A stretch of DNA of 64,000 bases from Pseudomonadota bacterium (GCA_023423065.1 JAFAGC010000009.1:1-64000), one strand, 5' to 3'; numbered from the stretch's first letter, positions 18,201-26,374 are shown. Notes: a model not told the origin generated them from the letters alone. Made by a program: numbers and translations.

Positions 18201-18324
18201 CGTCACGAACCTGTTCGATGCCGCGCCGCCGTTTCCGATCGGACCGGAGGCGTTCAACGGCAACTACGACTTCCTGGGCCGGCGTTACTCGCTGTCGGTC
18301 GCGTACGACTTCGACTCCAGATGA
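15226..18324 (+). CDS. large TonB-dependent receptor
   Basis: About 1032 residues. AGGAGGG stands shortly before ATG 15226. A signal peptide (about 1-33) leads to EEVVVTGTRIPRD, a TonB-box and plug start common in Xanthomonadales receptors, then a plug with LTLVDGRRFV and GGAPVYGSDAIAGVVNV, and a long barrel with many Cys pairs, ending YSLSVAYDFDSR. It lacks the N-terminal STN domain, so it is not a transducer like the one at 10184. It is divergent from the bufferin operon; whether they are coregulated is unknown. The substrate is not evident; the size suits bulky ligands such as peptides or glycans. Confidence 0.92.
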   Translation: MIPFRVRGSSRAAIFSCLTIVGLSAAPVSAEESGNPQRSEEEVVVTGTRIPRDSHDRLEPASVITSDYIRSRGLTNVADALNQAPGFGIGTTPDGDQSNFGPGLNFVNRFGLGSHRTLTLVDGRRFVTSNPPAAFGPAPPGAQVDLNVIPVVLVDRVETLSIGGAPVYGSDAIAGVVNVRLKRNFEGIHAFGQYGVLEDGGMPSETFGLVGGWNFAGERGNVTASIQHSATDGVLAIDNPRFASAYTFAANPFASAIAGQIGRTPANDGRVNPDIPFNTGSDDGIPNSVLIRDRRSFLLNFGGVALPTGANNRADGRLRCFGAASDTCLQFAPNGELVPYDPGTNFSGSIASGGDGMYLASTLQLSTDLKRDTVTASGRFEVTDGVELFADVLAYRAEARELVDQPTYNSAAFGTSSSGAITLPIAHPALTDQARATLAALQPAGSTFRLSRANRDLAGNEARSENDLLQIAAGARGEFSLAARSFDWEAYVNLGRNDTTYFFQALDRRKFVNALNVVSVGGRLECSVDPGYAGLAGGVVTVGGEGPVADAACVPLDIFGEGRASPEARVYVTSLQKVDSEMDQRVFNLNVGSTAFALAAGDVRYNIGFEHRRESGAFRPDEFLEAGRGRSGSMAAIGGSFSTNEFFGEVVVPLFSERNALPALADLTLTGKARRVDSSLNGGFTSWTGGLQWSPVRGFQLRGNVTRSMRSPAIVELYLPVTPRFTTVDDPCSTGNLGAGGDRQDARTANCAEFFAEYGLPSDGSWVSNATTSSVEGTVQGDPDLRNERADSWSAGFVLQPEGLRGLQLAVDWVDVRIEDVITNLFSGDLARACFDNYSYPNHYCDYLTRHPPGSPLAGQISFVQSGYVNGAFQSMEGITAEGRYHHDFGGPGEFGIAMSYFGLRQELGSATGLVTTDTLETIGSPKHSAQVLLTWRRGRFGAGWQTNYASEQLYNRAFDIEARDILEVGSSTTHDLSANFAATGNLKMWLAVTNLFDAAPPFPIGPEAFNGNYDFLGRRYSLSVAYDFDSR

Positions 18325-18348
18325 AGAGGCCGCCCGAAGGCGGCCTCT
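18325..18348. terminator. hairpin between convergent genes
   Basis: A perfect 10-base stem AGAGGCCGCC/GGCGGCCTCT closes a CGAA tetraloop immediately after the receptor stop codon and 26 bases from the end of the leftward aryl polyene operon. There is no long T run on either side, so it may be a weak or bidirectional terminator or an mRNA-protecting stem. Confidence 0.6.
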
Positions 18349-18373
18349 CATCATCCAACCGGCGATTCTCCGC

Positions 18374-18841
18374 TCAGGGGAGCTTGACCACGTCGCCGAC
18401 GAACGCCGTGCCGCCGGTCACGTTGCCGGCGCCGCACTCGTATTCGGTCTCGCTCGAAAACGGGACGTTCTTGTAGTTGCTGCGGATGTTCACGATCGCG
18501 TTGCCGCCCACGCGCTGCGCGTATTGCGTCAGCGCGATGAGCGACGACATGAAAGCCCACTCGCAGGCTTCCTGGTCCGTCTTGTTGAAGAAGTTGGTCT
18601 TCTTGTTGGTGCGGGTGGGGCCGAGCTGCGCGGTGGGCTTCGGATGCTTCTGCGTGCCCCAGAAGAGCTTGATGCCCGGTGCGAGCTGGCCGGAGGCCTG
18701 CGCCTTGGCGAGCGCCGCCTCGATCGGGAACTTGTGGCGGGTCTCGCGCGCCTGGGCAACGGGCGCGGTCGCCAGCAGCGCCACCGCGGCCATACCCGTG
18801 GCGAGCGCCGAAATCCCGTGGACAAACTTGTTGCGATTCAC
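18374..18841 (-). CDS. small exported protein at the end of the aryl polyene operon
   Basis: A 155-residue protein with a signal peptide (about 1-32, ending APVAQA). The mature part has ALAKAQASGQLAPGIKLFWG, then two Cys (in QEACEWAF and TEYECGAG) and a C-terminal stretch GGNAIVNIRSNYKNVP followed by GGTAFVGDVVKLP, which recalls the YbjQ/RcsF-like small periplasmic folds. I do not recognise a function. It starts 12 bases after the ketosynthase stop, so it is almost certainly in the same transcript and may act in the periplasm on polyene lipid transport or sensing. That role is only inferred from position. Confidence 0.72.
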   Translation of the reverse strand: MNRNKFVHGISALATGMAAVALLATAPVAQARETRHKFPIEAALAKAQASGQLAPGIKLFWGTQKHPKPTAQLGPTRTNKKTNFFNKTDQEACEWAFMSSLIALTQYAQRVGGNAIVNIRSNYKNVPFSSETEYECGAGNVTGGTAFVGDVVKLP

Positions 18842-18853
18842 TGCGAGGTCTCC

Positions 18854-20086
18854 TCAATGGGTCCGGGCGAAGATCAGCGACGTATTGATCCCGCCGAACG
18901 CGAAGTTGTTGTTCATTGCCAGGCCGATGTCGAGCTTGCGTCCCTCGGATTGGATGTAGTCGAGGGCGCCGCAGCGCTCGTCGACCATCTTGAGGTTGCG
19001 CGTCGGCGCGAACCAGCCGTGGTGCATCATCTGAATCGTGGCCCAACTCTCCAGCGCGCCGCAAGCGCCGAGCGTGTGGCCGAAATGGCCTTTGAGAGAA
19101 CTTACCGGAACACGGTCCCCGAAGATGCGGTAGGTAGCCTGCGACTCGGCGATGTCGCCGTGTTCGGTCGCCGTGCCGTGCGCGTTCACGTACCTGATCT
19201 CGCTGGCCGGCACGCCGGCCGCCTCGAGCGACATCCGCATGACGCGTTCCATGGTCACGGTGTTGGGATGGGTGACGTGGTCGCCGTCGGAATTCGACGC
19301 GAACCCGACGATCTCCGCGTAGATGCGCGCGCCGCGCGCCAGCGCGTGTTCGCGTTCCTCGAGGACGAGCGTGCAGGCGCCCTCGCCGATGACGAGGCCG
19401 TCGCGCGACTTGTCGAAGGGCGCCGGCGTGGTCTTCGGTGCGTCGTTGCGCGTCGAGGTGGCGTACAGCGTGTCGAACACCGCGGCCTCAGAGACGCACA
19501 GCTCCTCGCCGCCGCCCGCGACCATCGCGTCCTGCAATCCGAAGCGGATCGCCTCGTAGGCGTAGCCGATGCCCTGACTACCCGAGGTGCAGGCGCTCGA
19601 GGTCGGGATCACGCGGCCCTGCAGTCCGAAGTGCACGCCGATGTTCACGGCGGCCGTGTGGCCCATCATGCGGATGTAGGTTGTCGCGTTGATGTTGCCG
19701 GACTCGCCGGTCGTGAGCATGTTGCCGAAGTCGCGGATCGCGTCGGTGCTGCCGGTGCTCGAACCATAGGCCACGCCCACGCGGCCGGAGGTGAGCAGCG
19801 GATCTTCCTTGAGGCCCGCGTCTTCGAGCGCGACTTCGGTGGCGCGCACGGCCATCTGCGCGACGCGCCCCATCGTGCGGATCGTCTTGCGCGTGAAATG
19901 CGGCGGCAGCGCGAAATCGACCACCGGCGCGCCGAGACGCGTGAGCAGGTCCCCGTAGCGCTCCCACTCGGGCATGCGGCGCACGCCGCTTTCGCCGGCG
20001 CGCAGGTTGCGCTCGATCTCATCCCAGGTCTGACCGAGCGACGTGATGCCGGCCATGCCGGTGACGACGACTCTCCTGTCGCTCAT
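18854..20086 (-). CDS. beta-ketoacyl-ACP synthase (aryl polyene, ApeR-like)
   Basis: A 410-residue KAS II-type condensing enzyme with a complete triad: Cys near 165 in SSACTSGSQG, His near 301 in HGTATEHGD and His near 335 in HFGHTLGACG. The C terminus has MNNNFAFGGINTS. It would elongate ACP-bound chains with malonyl-ACP. It overlaps the ketoreductase gene by four bases (ATGA) and is followed by a small exported protein. A second ketosynthase and a chain-length factor lie in the right arm, so this one may prime or extend early intermediates, as proposed for ApeR. Confidence 0.93.
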   Translation of the reverse strand: MSDRRVVVTGMAGITSLGQTWDEIERNLRAGESGVRRMPEWERYGDLLTRLGAPVVDFALPPHFTRKTIRTMGRVAQMAVRATEVALEDAGLKEDPLLTSGRVGVAYGSSTGSTDAIRDFGNMLTTGESGNINATTYIRMMGHTAAVNIGVHFGLQGRVIPTSSACTSGSQGIGYAYEAIRFGLQDAMVAGGGEELCVSEAAVFDTLYATSTRNDAPKTTPAPFDKSRDGLVIGEGACTLVLEEREHALARGARIYAEIVGFASNSDGDHVTHPNTVTMERVMRMSLEAAGVPASEIRYVNAHGTATEHGDIAESQATYRIFGDRVPVSSLKGHFGHTLGACGALESWATIQMMHHGWFAPTRNLKMVDERCGALDYIQSEGRKLDIGLAMNNNFAFGGINTSLIFARTH

Positions 20087-20808
20087 GCCAATCCACCGTT
20101 CACGCCGATGACCTGGCGCGTGATGTAGTCGGCCTCGCGGGACATCAGGAACGCGACGATGCCGGCCACTTCCTCGGGTTCGCCGACGCGGCCGGCGGGA
20201 ATGAATTTGAGCGCTTCTTCGACGGGCGCGGTGGCGGTCATGTCGGTACGAATCAGTCCGGGGGCGACACAGTTGACGGTTATCTGTCGGCTCGCGAGTT
20301 CGACGGCGAGCGCTTTCGTTGCACCCATGATACCCGCCTTGGCGGCCGAGTAATTCACCTGCCCCCGGTTCCCGGTGACGCCGGACACCGACGACAAGGT
20401 GACGATGCGACCGGGCTGCCGCCTGCGGATCATGGGCATGATCAAGGGCTGCACCACGTTATAAAACCCGGTGAGATTGGTGCTGAGAACCTGGTCCCAG
20501 TCCTCGCCGCTCAGCGCCGGGAACGCGTTGTCGCGCGTGATTCCGGCGTTGCACACGACTCCGTAGTAGGGCCCATTCGCAGCGATGTCGGCGCCGATCG
20601 CGGCGGCGGCCGCGTCGCGGTCGGCGACATCGAAATGAATCGCGCGGGCAGACGTGCCGGCACGGGTGCATTCCGCGAGCGTTGCCTCGAGCGCGGGCGA
20701 AGGAGCGCGGCCGTGAACGACCAGCGCGAAACCGGCGCGCGCGAGACGCAGCGCGATCGCGCGCCCGATGCCGCGGCTCGATCCGGTGACGAGCACGGTG
20801 TCAGCCAT
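20083..20808 (-). CDS. 3-ketoacyl-ACP reductase (FabG/ApeQ-like)
   Basis: A 241-residue short-chain dehydrogenase/reductase. The NADPH-binding GSSRGIGRAIALRLA opens the protein, VCNAGITRDN is in the middle, and the catalytic YSAAKAG with Tyr near 154 and Ser near 141 (SSVSGVTGNRGQ) is complete. The end EADYITRQVIGVNGGLA is typical of FabG. It reduces the 3-keto group after each condensation. It overlaps the dehydratase gene upstream by eight bases and the ketosynthase downstream by four, so the three form a translationally coupled set. Confidence 0.93.
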   Translation of the reverse strand: MADTVLVTGSSRGIGRAIALRLARAGFALVVHGRAPSPALEATLAECTRAGTSARAIHFDVADRDAAAAAIGADIAANGPYYGVVCNAGITRDNAFPALSGEDWDQVLSTNLTGFYNVVQPLIMPMIRRRQPGRIVTLSSVSGVTGNRGQVNYSAAKAGIMGATKALAVELASRQITVNCVAPGLIRTDMTATAPVEEALKFIPAGRVGEPEEVAGIVAFLMSREADYITRQVIGVNGGLA

Positions 20809-21286
20809 GGTCGGCTCCCGGTTTCGGCAGCAGCGCGCCGAGGTCGTGTGGCCGGAAGGCCTTGAGCGTGCACTCGGCGATCGGTCGATCGCCGACTTCG
20901 TGCACCGAAGACAACGAGCACTCGTACGCGGCGAAATCCTCTTCGTCGCGCATCGCGATTCTCACGTGCACCGAGAGGCGCGTTCCGAACGGGATGTAAT
21001 CCTGCATGCATCGATAATAACGCGAGCCGATCAGCAGCCCGATGGAAGGCTTTTCGCCCCGCTGCACCTGCTCGATGGCGCCGAACGCGGAGGCGGCCTG
21101 CGCCATGTATTCGATACCCACCCAGCCGGGCACGCCGCGCTCGTCGGCGAAGCTGCTCTCCCGGCGCACGGTCAGGCCGGCGCGCAGCCAGTCGACGCCG
21201 TAGTCGTCGATCGTTTCGAGCAGCGACATGGTGCGCCGATGCGGCACCAGTTCCTCGACGCGGTATCGGATCCCGAGCTTCAGCAT
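20801..21286 (-). CDS. hotdog dehydratase (ApeP-like)
   Basis: A 161-residue hotdog protein. The start VEELVPHRRTMSLLETIDDY and the helix GWVGIEYMAQAASAFGAI (with a conserved Glu) match the COG4706-type 3-hydroxyacyl-ACP dehydratases of aryl polyene clusters. It should remove water from 3-hydroxyacyl-ACP after the reductase, creating the polyene double bonds. It begins three bases after the stop of the lipoprotein gene and overlaps the reductase gene by eight bases. A related protein occurs at 34866, so the cluster has two of this type. Confidence 0.85.
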   Translation of the reverse strand: MLKLGIRYRVEELVPHRRTMSLLETIDDYGVDWLRAGLTVRRESSFADERGVPGWVGIEYMAQAASAFGAIEQVQRGEKPSIGLLIGSRYYRCMQDYIPFGTRLSVHVRIAMRDEEDFAAYECSLSSVHEVGDRPIAECTLKAFRPHDLGALLPKPGADHG

Positions 21287-21289
21287 CGG

Positions 21290-21838
21290 CTAGTTAGCGG
21301 ATGTGGTCGTATCGACGGTGAGCGAATAGCCGTGCTCGAAGCTCACGAGCCACAGCCGCCCCGACCAGGGATCGCTGCCCGCGTAATGCACTTCGGCCAC
21401 GAGGCGGCCGTCGCGCCTGAGGCGGCGGACACCGGCGAACGGCTCGGCAACTTCGTACGCCGATCCGAGCGCCTGTTGCAGTGCCGGCAACGGCCACAAC
21501 GCGAGTTGCATGTCCGCGAGCACGCGCTCGGGCTGGAGGTCGGCGGGCACGAAGGCGCCGCGCTCGGCGTTGACCGTCTGTCCGTCATAGGACGCGGAGA
21601 ACAGCCGCTGGCCGGTGGCCGTCACGCCCACGAGTCGGATGTCCGACGCGCCGACTTCGAGCGCGGTGCGCAGCGTCGCGGTGCGTTCGCCGTAGGCGGC
21701 GTGGATCACCTGCGATGCGCTGCGCGGCGAGACGTCCGAGACCGGCGCGAGCGCGCGCGGTGCCGGTCCCGCCGGTTCGCGCGGCGCGTGCGCGCAGGCG
21801 GCGAGCAGCGAGGTCGCGAGAACCAGCGGCAGTCTCAT
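21290..21838 (-). CDS. DUF3261-type lipoprotein
   Basis: About 182 residues with a lipoprotein signal: MRLPLVLATSLLAAC gives a lipobox with Cys at 15. The remainder is mainly beta (ASDIRLVGVTATGQRLFSASYD) and agrees with the DUF3261 proteins found in aryl polyene clusters. It starts at ATG 21838, overlapping the MMPL exporter stop (ATGA). Together with the LolA-like protein and the MMPL exporter it probably moves the polyene lipid across the envelope; the step is not known. Confidence 0.8.
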   Translation of the reverse strand: MRLPLVLATSLLAACAHAPREPAGPAPRALAPVSDVSPRSASQVIHAAYGERTATLRTALEVGASDIRLVGVTATGQRLFSASYDGQTVNAERGAFVPADLQPERVLADMQLALWPLPALQQALGSAYEVAEPFAGVRRLRRDGRLVAEVHYAGSDPWSGRLWLVSFEHGYSLTVDTTTSAN

Positions 21839-24195
21839 GGGACGGGCTGCGCGGCGACGCGCGCAGCGTTCTCCGGCCGCGGCTTCGAGGCGATCGCGAT
21901 CAGGAACGTGAACGCGATCCCGAGCGCCACGGTGATGCCGATGGAGCGAACGAATGGCACCGATGAAAAGCCGAGCAGGCCGAACGAAATCAATGTCGTC
22001 GTCATGGAAAGAGTCACGGCGAGCACCGCCTGGTGGCTGCGTCCTTCGCGCAGGATGATCGCATAGTCGACACCCAGCCCGAGCACCAGCAGCAGCGAGA
22101 GCACGTGGAACAGGTTGATAGGCTCCTGCAGCCAGCCGAGCGTCGCGAGCGTCACCGCGATGCCGGCCGCGGCGGGCAGCGCGGTACGCAGCGCGGCGCC
22201 GGAACGATAGAACGCGAGCAGGCAGGCGATCATCACGGTGATCACGACCAGCATCACCCAGCTCGCGATGCGCCGGTACTCGCCGAGCACGGCCGAGATG
22301 TCCGCGACCTGGTCGACGTAGCGCACGCCGGGCAGGAGGTTCACGGCCGCCCGGACCACCTCGGGCGCCTGGTTCCCGTCGAGCAGGACCACGGCCGCGT
22401 GCTGGTCGTCGAGCGGGCCCAGCCACAAATGGCGGACCGGCGCCGACAGCGGACTCGCGAGCCAGGCCTCGGGCGTGAGCGGCCGCGCTTCGCCGGCCGC
22501 GAATTCCGCGCGCCGCGCATGGATGGACTCCGGCGCGAATCCGAGCCGGCGCATGACCCGTTCGAGCGCGCCGTCCGCGCCGTAGACGACGCGAGTGAGC
22601 AGGTCGCGATCGGCGCGCTGGCGCTCGAGCGACACGAGGCTCGGACTCGGGCTCATCGCGCCGCGGATCCTGCCATCGGACTCGAGGCGCTCGAGCACGG
22701 GCGTCAACGACTCGAGGCGTCGCAGCACCTGCTCGGGCGAGTCGGCGGTCACGAGCACGAAACGCGTGTCGAAGCCCACGCCTAACAAGTCGCGCACGCG
22801 CTTCTCCGAGGCCACGAGTTCCGCCGGCGGCCGCTGCAACGAGCGGATGTCGTCGTGCGCGTCGAGCCGGCCGATCCCCCAGGCGCATGCGACGACGACC
22901 AGCGGCACCGCGACCCACCATGCGGCCCGCGGCACCAGGTCCTCGATGCCCAACGCGGCGAATCGGCCCACCCACGCGGGCACACCGCGTTTCATCTCCG
23001 CGCGGTCGAGGCCCGGATAGATGAGGATGACGCAGGCGCAGGCGACGACGAGACCCACCGCCGAAAACAGCGCGATCTGCCGCAGCCCCGGGATCGGCGC
23101 GAACAGCAGCGTGAGGTAACCCGCGACCGCGGTCGTGCAACCGAGCATCAGCGCCGGAACGATGTTGTGAGGCTGCGCCTCGCCGTCGCGCATGCGATTG
23201 ACGAAGTAATGCAGCGAGTAGTCGACCGATACGCCGATCAGACTGGTGCCGAACGTGAGCGTGAGGATGTGCACGTTGCCGAACACGAGCTGGCAGGCCG
23301 CGATGGCGGCGGTCGTCGCGATGCCGAGCGTGACCAGCGTGAACACCAGCGGCCGGATCATCCAGAACACGAGCATGATCAGCGCCACGACCGCGAGCAG
23401 GTCGATGGTGCCGAACGTGGCGATTTCGTTCTGCGCCTTCGACGCGGCCGCGGCCGCGTGCAGCACCACGCCGGATGCCGCGAAGCTCGCGTCGGCCGAG
23501 ATTTCCGTTGCCGCCGCGCGCGCGGCCGCGATCGCGTCGGTGACCTCGCCTTGCGTCTCGGTGCGATACGGATCGCCCGCCGCCGTCGCGCGCACCAGCG
23601 CCCAGTGTTTGCCCTCGCCGTGTACGACCAGGATGTCGCCCTCGACGCGCGCATGTCCGGCGCCGGGAAGTTGCTCGGCAAACGCGGCCGAGGCGATGCC
23701 GAGCGGATCGTCGACCACGCCGAACGGGCGCGCGAATCCGAGCGGGGTGTACGCGGCGCGCAGCGCATCGCGTTCGAGTGCGGCGAGGTCGCCGTTCTGG
23801 AGCTGTTCGCGATGCCGCGAACTCAGCAGCGCGCCACGCATCACGCGCTCCTCGCGCGCCGCGCGTACGTAGCGGTCGTCGACCGTGAACTCGACGCGCG
23901 CGAACGCGCCGGAGCCGGTCAGCTTCCGCGTGAAAGCCGTTCCCGTATCGCGCAGGCGGTCGCGATCCGCCGTACCGACCAGGAACACGAGCTCGCGGCT
24001 CGAACGATCCGCGAAGCGCGTGACCGCGCCGAGCTGGACCCGCGTCTCGGCCGTGGACGGCAATAACGCGAGCAGATTCGTTTCGATGCGCAGTCGCGGC
24101 AGGATCACGAAGGCGAAGAACGCGAGCAGGGCGACCACGCCGGCGATCGCCAGCCGGAACGATGGACCGCGCGGATTCGCCTGCCGCGGCGACAT
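21835..24195 (-). CDS. MMPL/RND-type exporter
   Basis: About 786 residues from ATG 24195, which shares a base with the TGA of the LolA-like gene. The pattern is that of the MMPL family: one N-terminal span (LAIAGVVALLAFFAFVILPR), a periplasmic loop, five spans in the middle (including IDLLAVVALIMLVFWMI and ISVDYSLHYFVNRMRDG), a second loop, and five spans at the end (LVLGLGVDYAIILREGRS). Two copies of the conserved DYxxxxxxR motif support an intact transporter. It is the inner-membrane export component of the cluster, thought to move acylated aryl polyenes towards the outer membrane. Confidence 0.9.
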   Translation of the reverse strand: MSPRQANPRGPSFRLAIAGVVALLAFFAFVILPRLRIETNLLALLPSTAETRVQLGAVTRFADRSSRELVFLVGTADRDRLRDTGTAFTRKLTGSGAFARVEFTVDDRYVRAAREERVMRGALLSSRHREQLQNGDLAALERDALRAAYTPLGFARPFGVVDDPLGIASAAFAEQLPGAGHARVEGDILVVHGEGKHWALVRATAAGDPYRTETQGEVTDAIAAARAAATEISADASFAASGVVLHAAAAASKAQNEIATFGTIDLLAVVALIMLVFWMIRPLVFTLVTLGIATTAAIAACQLVFGNVHILTLTFGTSLIGVSVDYSLHYFVNRMRDGEAQPHNIVPALMLGCTTAVAGYLTLLFAPIPGLRQIALFSAVGLVVACACVILIYPGLDRAEMKRGVPAWVGRFAALGIEDLVPRAAWWVAVPLVVVACAWGIGRLDAHDDIRSLQRPPAELVASEKRVRDLLGVGFDTRFVLVTADSPEQVLRRLESLTPVLERLESDGRIRGAMSPSPSLVSLERQRADRDLLTRVVYGADGALERVMRRLGFAPESIHARRAEFAAGEARPLTPEAWLASPLSAPVRHLWLGPLDDQHAAVVLLDGNQAPEVVRAAVNLLPGVRYVDQVADISAVLGEYRRIASWVMLVVITVMIACLLAFYRSGAALRTALPAAAGIAVTLATLGWLQEPINLFHVLSLLLVLGLGVDYAIILREGRSHQAVLAVTLSMTTTLISFGLLGFSSVPFVRSIGITVALGIAFTFLIAIASKPRPENAARVAAQPVP

Positions 24196-24878
24196 CAGAA
24201 TCGCCGCAGCTCGTCCGGCGTCAGACCGCGCGCGTCGAACGACACGTCCTGGAATTCGATCTCCGACGCGTCTCCGTTGCCGTCCTCGAGCGTCAGGCGC
24301 GACACCGCCGCGGCGCCGCGCACGATCGCCTGGCGGAACACGCCGCCCAACGCGTCGGTGCGCGGCTTGAGGCCGAGAACCCATCCACCGTTGCCGACGC
24401 TCTCGCCGTACAGCTCGAAGTCCTGCGAAAGTCTTTCGAGATCGAGTTCGAACAGCGCGAAGAACACGCGCGACACCACCGCGAGCGCGGGCTGATCGGC
24501 GGCTTCGATCTGCAGCGAAACACCACCCTCGTCACGCTGCGTGATGCGCGAGCCCGTGAGCAGGAACTGCGAGTCGAAGGGTTGCAGCGTGTGCCAGTCG
24601 ATGCCCGACCCGCGCGCGAACACGAACGTGCCCGAGGATTCGAGCGGCCGGGTCAGCCCGGCGAGATGGCGACGCTGCACGAAGCGTCCGCGAACCACCT
24701 TCGCGTCCGCGATCGACCGGGCGGCCGCGCCCGTGAGCGTCGCGAGCTTCGCGGGCGTCGCCGGATGGTCGAATACGCTCTTGCCCGAAGCGTCCGCGGT
24801 AGTTGGCGGCAGGGCAGGCGCCGCCGCCAGGGCCGGGCCGCCGGCGAGCAGCGCGCCTAACAACCATGCCGCTTTCAT
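24195..24878 (-). CDS. LolA-like periplasmic carrier
   Basis: About 227 residues with a signal peptide (MKAAWLLGALLAGGPALA). The mature domain includes VVRGRFVQRRHLAGLTRPLE, FVFARGSGIDWHTLQPFDSQ and a C-terminal IEFQDVSFDARGL, the pattern of LolA-type carriers in which a hydrophobic half-barrel shields a lipid. ATG 24878 overlaps the stop of the thioesterase gene. Beside an MMPL exporter and a lipoprotein it is a plausible polyene lipid chaperone rather than the general lipoprotein carrier. Confidence 0.82.
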   Translation of the reverse strand: MKAAWLLGALLAGGPALAAAPALPPTTADASGKSVFDHPATPAKLATLTGAAARSIADAKVVRGRFVQRRHLAGLTRPLESSGTFVFARGSGIDWHTLQPFDSQFLLTGSRITQRDEGGVSLQIEAADQPALAVVSRVFFALFELDLERLSQDFELYGESVGNGGWVLGLKPRTDALGGVFRQAIVRGAAAVSRLTLEDGNGDASEIEFQDVSFDARGLTPDELRRF

Positions 24879-25297
24879 GCGAGACCCAGCTTCTGGAAAA
24901 GGATGTCGGGCGACTTCAGGCACATCTCCTGAGTCTTCATGTCCACCGCGACCTGGATGCTGGTGCCCTTGCACACCCGCAGGCCGCTCCGTGCGTCGGT
25001 CGCGAGATAGTCGATGCGCAGCCGGTGTTCCCACTCGCGCAGGTGAGCCGCGACGTTGAGCGTTTCGGCGAAGCGCGCCGCCTTCACGTAGCGGATGTGC
25101 ATGTCGATGACGGGCCACGAGTAGCCGGAGCGCGCCATGTCGTCGTAGTTGTAGCCGAAGGACTCGAGCAGCGCGCAGCGCGCGATCTCGAAATACTTCG
25201 CGTAGTTGCCGTGCCACACGATGCCCACCGGATCGAGATCGTGGAAGGGCACCTTGATGGACGTGACGTGCGAGCGCAGGTAGTTCTTGGTGGTCAT
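24875..25297 (-). CDS. 4HBT-type acyl thioesterase
   Basis: A 140-residue hotdog thioesterase. The segment DLDPVGIVWHGNYAKYFE is the 4-hydroxybenzoyl-CoA thioesterase signature with its catalytic Asp, and FGYNYDDM and IRYVKAARF follow as in YbgC-like proteins. It could release or edit acyl chains on the polyene carrier protein. Its ATG overlaps the glycosyltransferase stop and its stop overlaps the LolA-like start (ATGA in both), giving tight coupling. Confidence 0.85.
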   Translation of the reverse strand: MTTKNYLRSHVTSIKVPFHDLDPVGIVWHGNYAKYFEIARCALLESFGYNYDDMARSGYSWPVIDMHIRYVKAARFAETLNVAAHLREWEHRLRIDYLATDARSGLRVCKGTSIQVAVDMKTQEMCLKSPDILFQKLGLA

Positions 25298-26037
25298 TGT
25301 CGCAGCCGCCGCGTGAGCAGCACGGGCGCCCGGCGCAGCATGCCGAAGAACAGCCGCGTATGCATCCACGAAATGCGAGCGTTGTCGCGCCACATCTTGA
25401 AGTGCGAGACGCCGTCGTCCGGGTAGACGACGCGGGTCGGCATCGAAACGACCGGCACGCCGTCCCACACCGCGCGCACCAGGATCTCGGGATCGAACTC
25501 CATGCGGCTGCCGACGCCGCCGCGCCGCGCGAGTCTCATGATGGATTCGAGTGGATAGACGCGGAAGCCGCACATCGCATCCTCGATGTGCGCGGACAGC
25601 GTGTTGATGCGCACCCACAACGTCGTGAGCTTGCGGCCGATGCGGCGCGAGGCCGGCGCGCTCGCGTCGAAGACCGGCACGCCCGTGATGATCGCGTCGG
25701 GATGACGGTTCGCGAGCTCGGCGATTTGCGGAATGGCCGCGAAGTCGTGCTGGCCGTCGGCGTCAATCTGCAGTGCGTGCGTGCAACCGGCCCGCTGGGC
25801 CGCGGCGAACCCCGTGACCACCGCGATGCCCTTGCCGAGATTCACCGGGCGGCGGATCAGCGTGAGCCAGGAGGATTCCTCGCGCGCGATGTCCTCGAGC
25901 ACCGGCGTGCAGCGCGTGTCGCTGCCGTCGTCCACCAGCCAGCACGGCAGCCCATACGGCCTGAGCGCCGCGACGGTCCGGCGGATCGCGTGCTCGTGGT
26001 TATAGAACGGGACGATCAGTCCCAGGCGAATCGTCAT
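25294..26037 (-). CDS. family 2 glycosyltransferase
   Basis: About 247 residues with a GT-A fold pattern: LIVPFYNHEHAI, WLVDDGSDTR, HALQIDADGQHDFAAI (DxD-type metal site) and a later EDAMCGFRVYP. No long C-terminal membrane region is seen. Such enzymes occur in aryl polyene clusters and are thought to decorate the polar head. ATG 26037 lies 38 bases inside the end of the preceding hotdog gene in another frame; the overlap is unusual for this operon, but no later ATG keeps the conserved N-terminal strand. Confidence 0.85.
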   Translation of the reverse strand: MTIRLGLIVPFYNHEHAIRRTVAALRPYGLPCWLVDDGSDTRCTPVLEDIAREESSWLTLIRRPVNLGKGIAVVTGFAAAQRAGCTHALQIDADGQHDFAAIPQIAELANRHPDAIITGVPVFDASAPASRRIGRKLTTLWVRINTLSAHIEDAMCGFRVYPLESIMRLARRGGVGSRMEFDPEILVRAVWDGVPVVSMPTRVVYPDDGVSHFKMWRDNARISWMHTRLFFGMLRRAPVLLTRRLRQ

Positions 26038-26374
26038 CGGCGAATTCCATGCGCCCTGTGGAACACGTCGTGCCGGCGCGCACGTACGCGAACGAAACCG
26101 ATCTGCCGTTCTCCGCGCGCGTGAGCTCGAGCGTGAGGGAGGTCGACGGCTGCACGATGTGCAGGAACTTGAGCCCGCGCAATCCACGGAAGTGGCGCGG
26201 CAGCTCGAACGAGTCGCGCGCGATGCGCACGGCCCAGTCGATCTGCGCGACGGCGGGAAGGATGGGTACGCCGGGAAAGTGGCCGTCGAACGGCGGCAAT
26301 TCCGGGCTGATGTCGAGGACGACCGAGCAAGCGGCGCCGGAGCGCCGCGGTTCCGACATCGCGGGCAGCGGCAT
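26000..26374 (-). CDS. hotdog dehydratase-like protein (ApeI-like)
   Basis: About 124 residues. FDGHFPGVPILPAVAQIDWA is the FabA/FabZ-like helix region with the active-site His, but the usual Glu of that helix is not at its normal place (Gln-Ile-Asp instead), as in ApeI-type proteins. It may act with the ApeP-like proteins in dehydration. ATG 26374 shares a base with the ACP stop (TGATG); GTG 26377 is an alternative. Its last 38 bases overlap the glycosyltransferase gene. Confidence 0.78.
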   Translation of the reverse strand: MPLPAMSEPRRSGAACSVVLDISPELPPFDGHFPGVPILPAVAQIDWAVRIARDSFELPRHFRGLRGLKFLHIVQPSTSLTLELTRAENGRSVSFAYVRAGTTCSTGRMEFADDDSPGTDRPVL

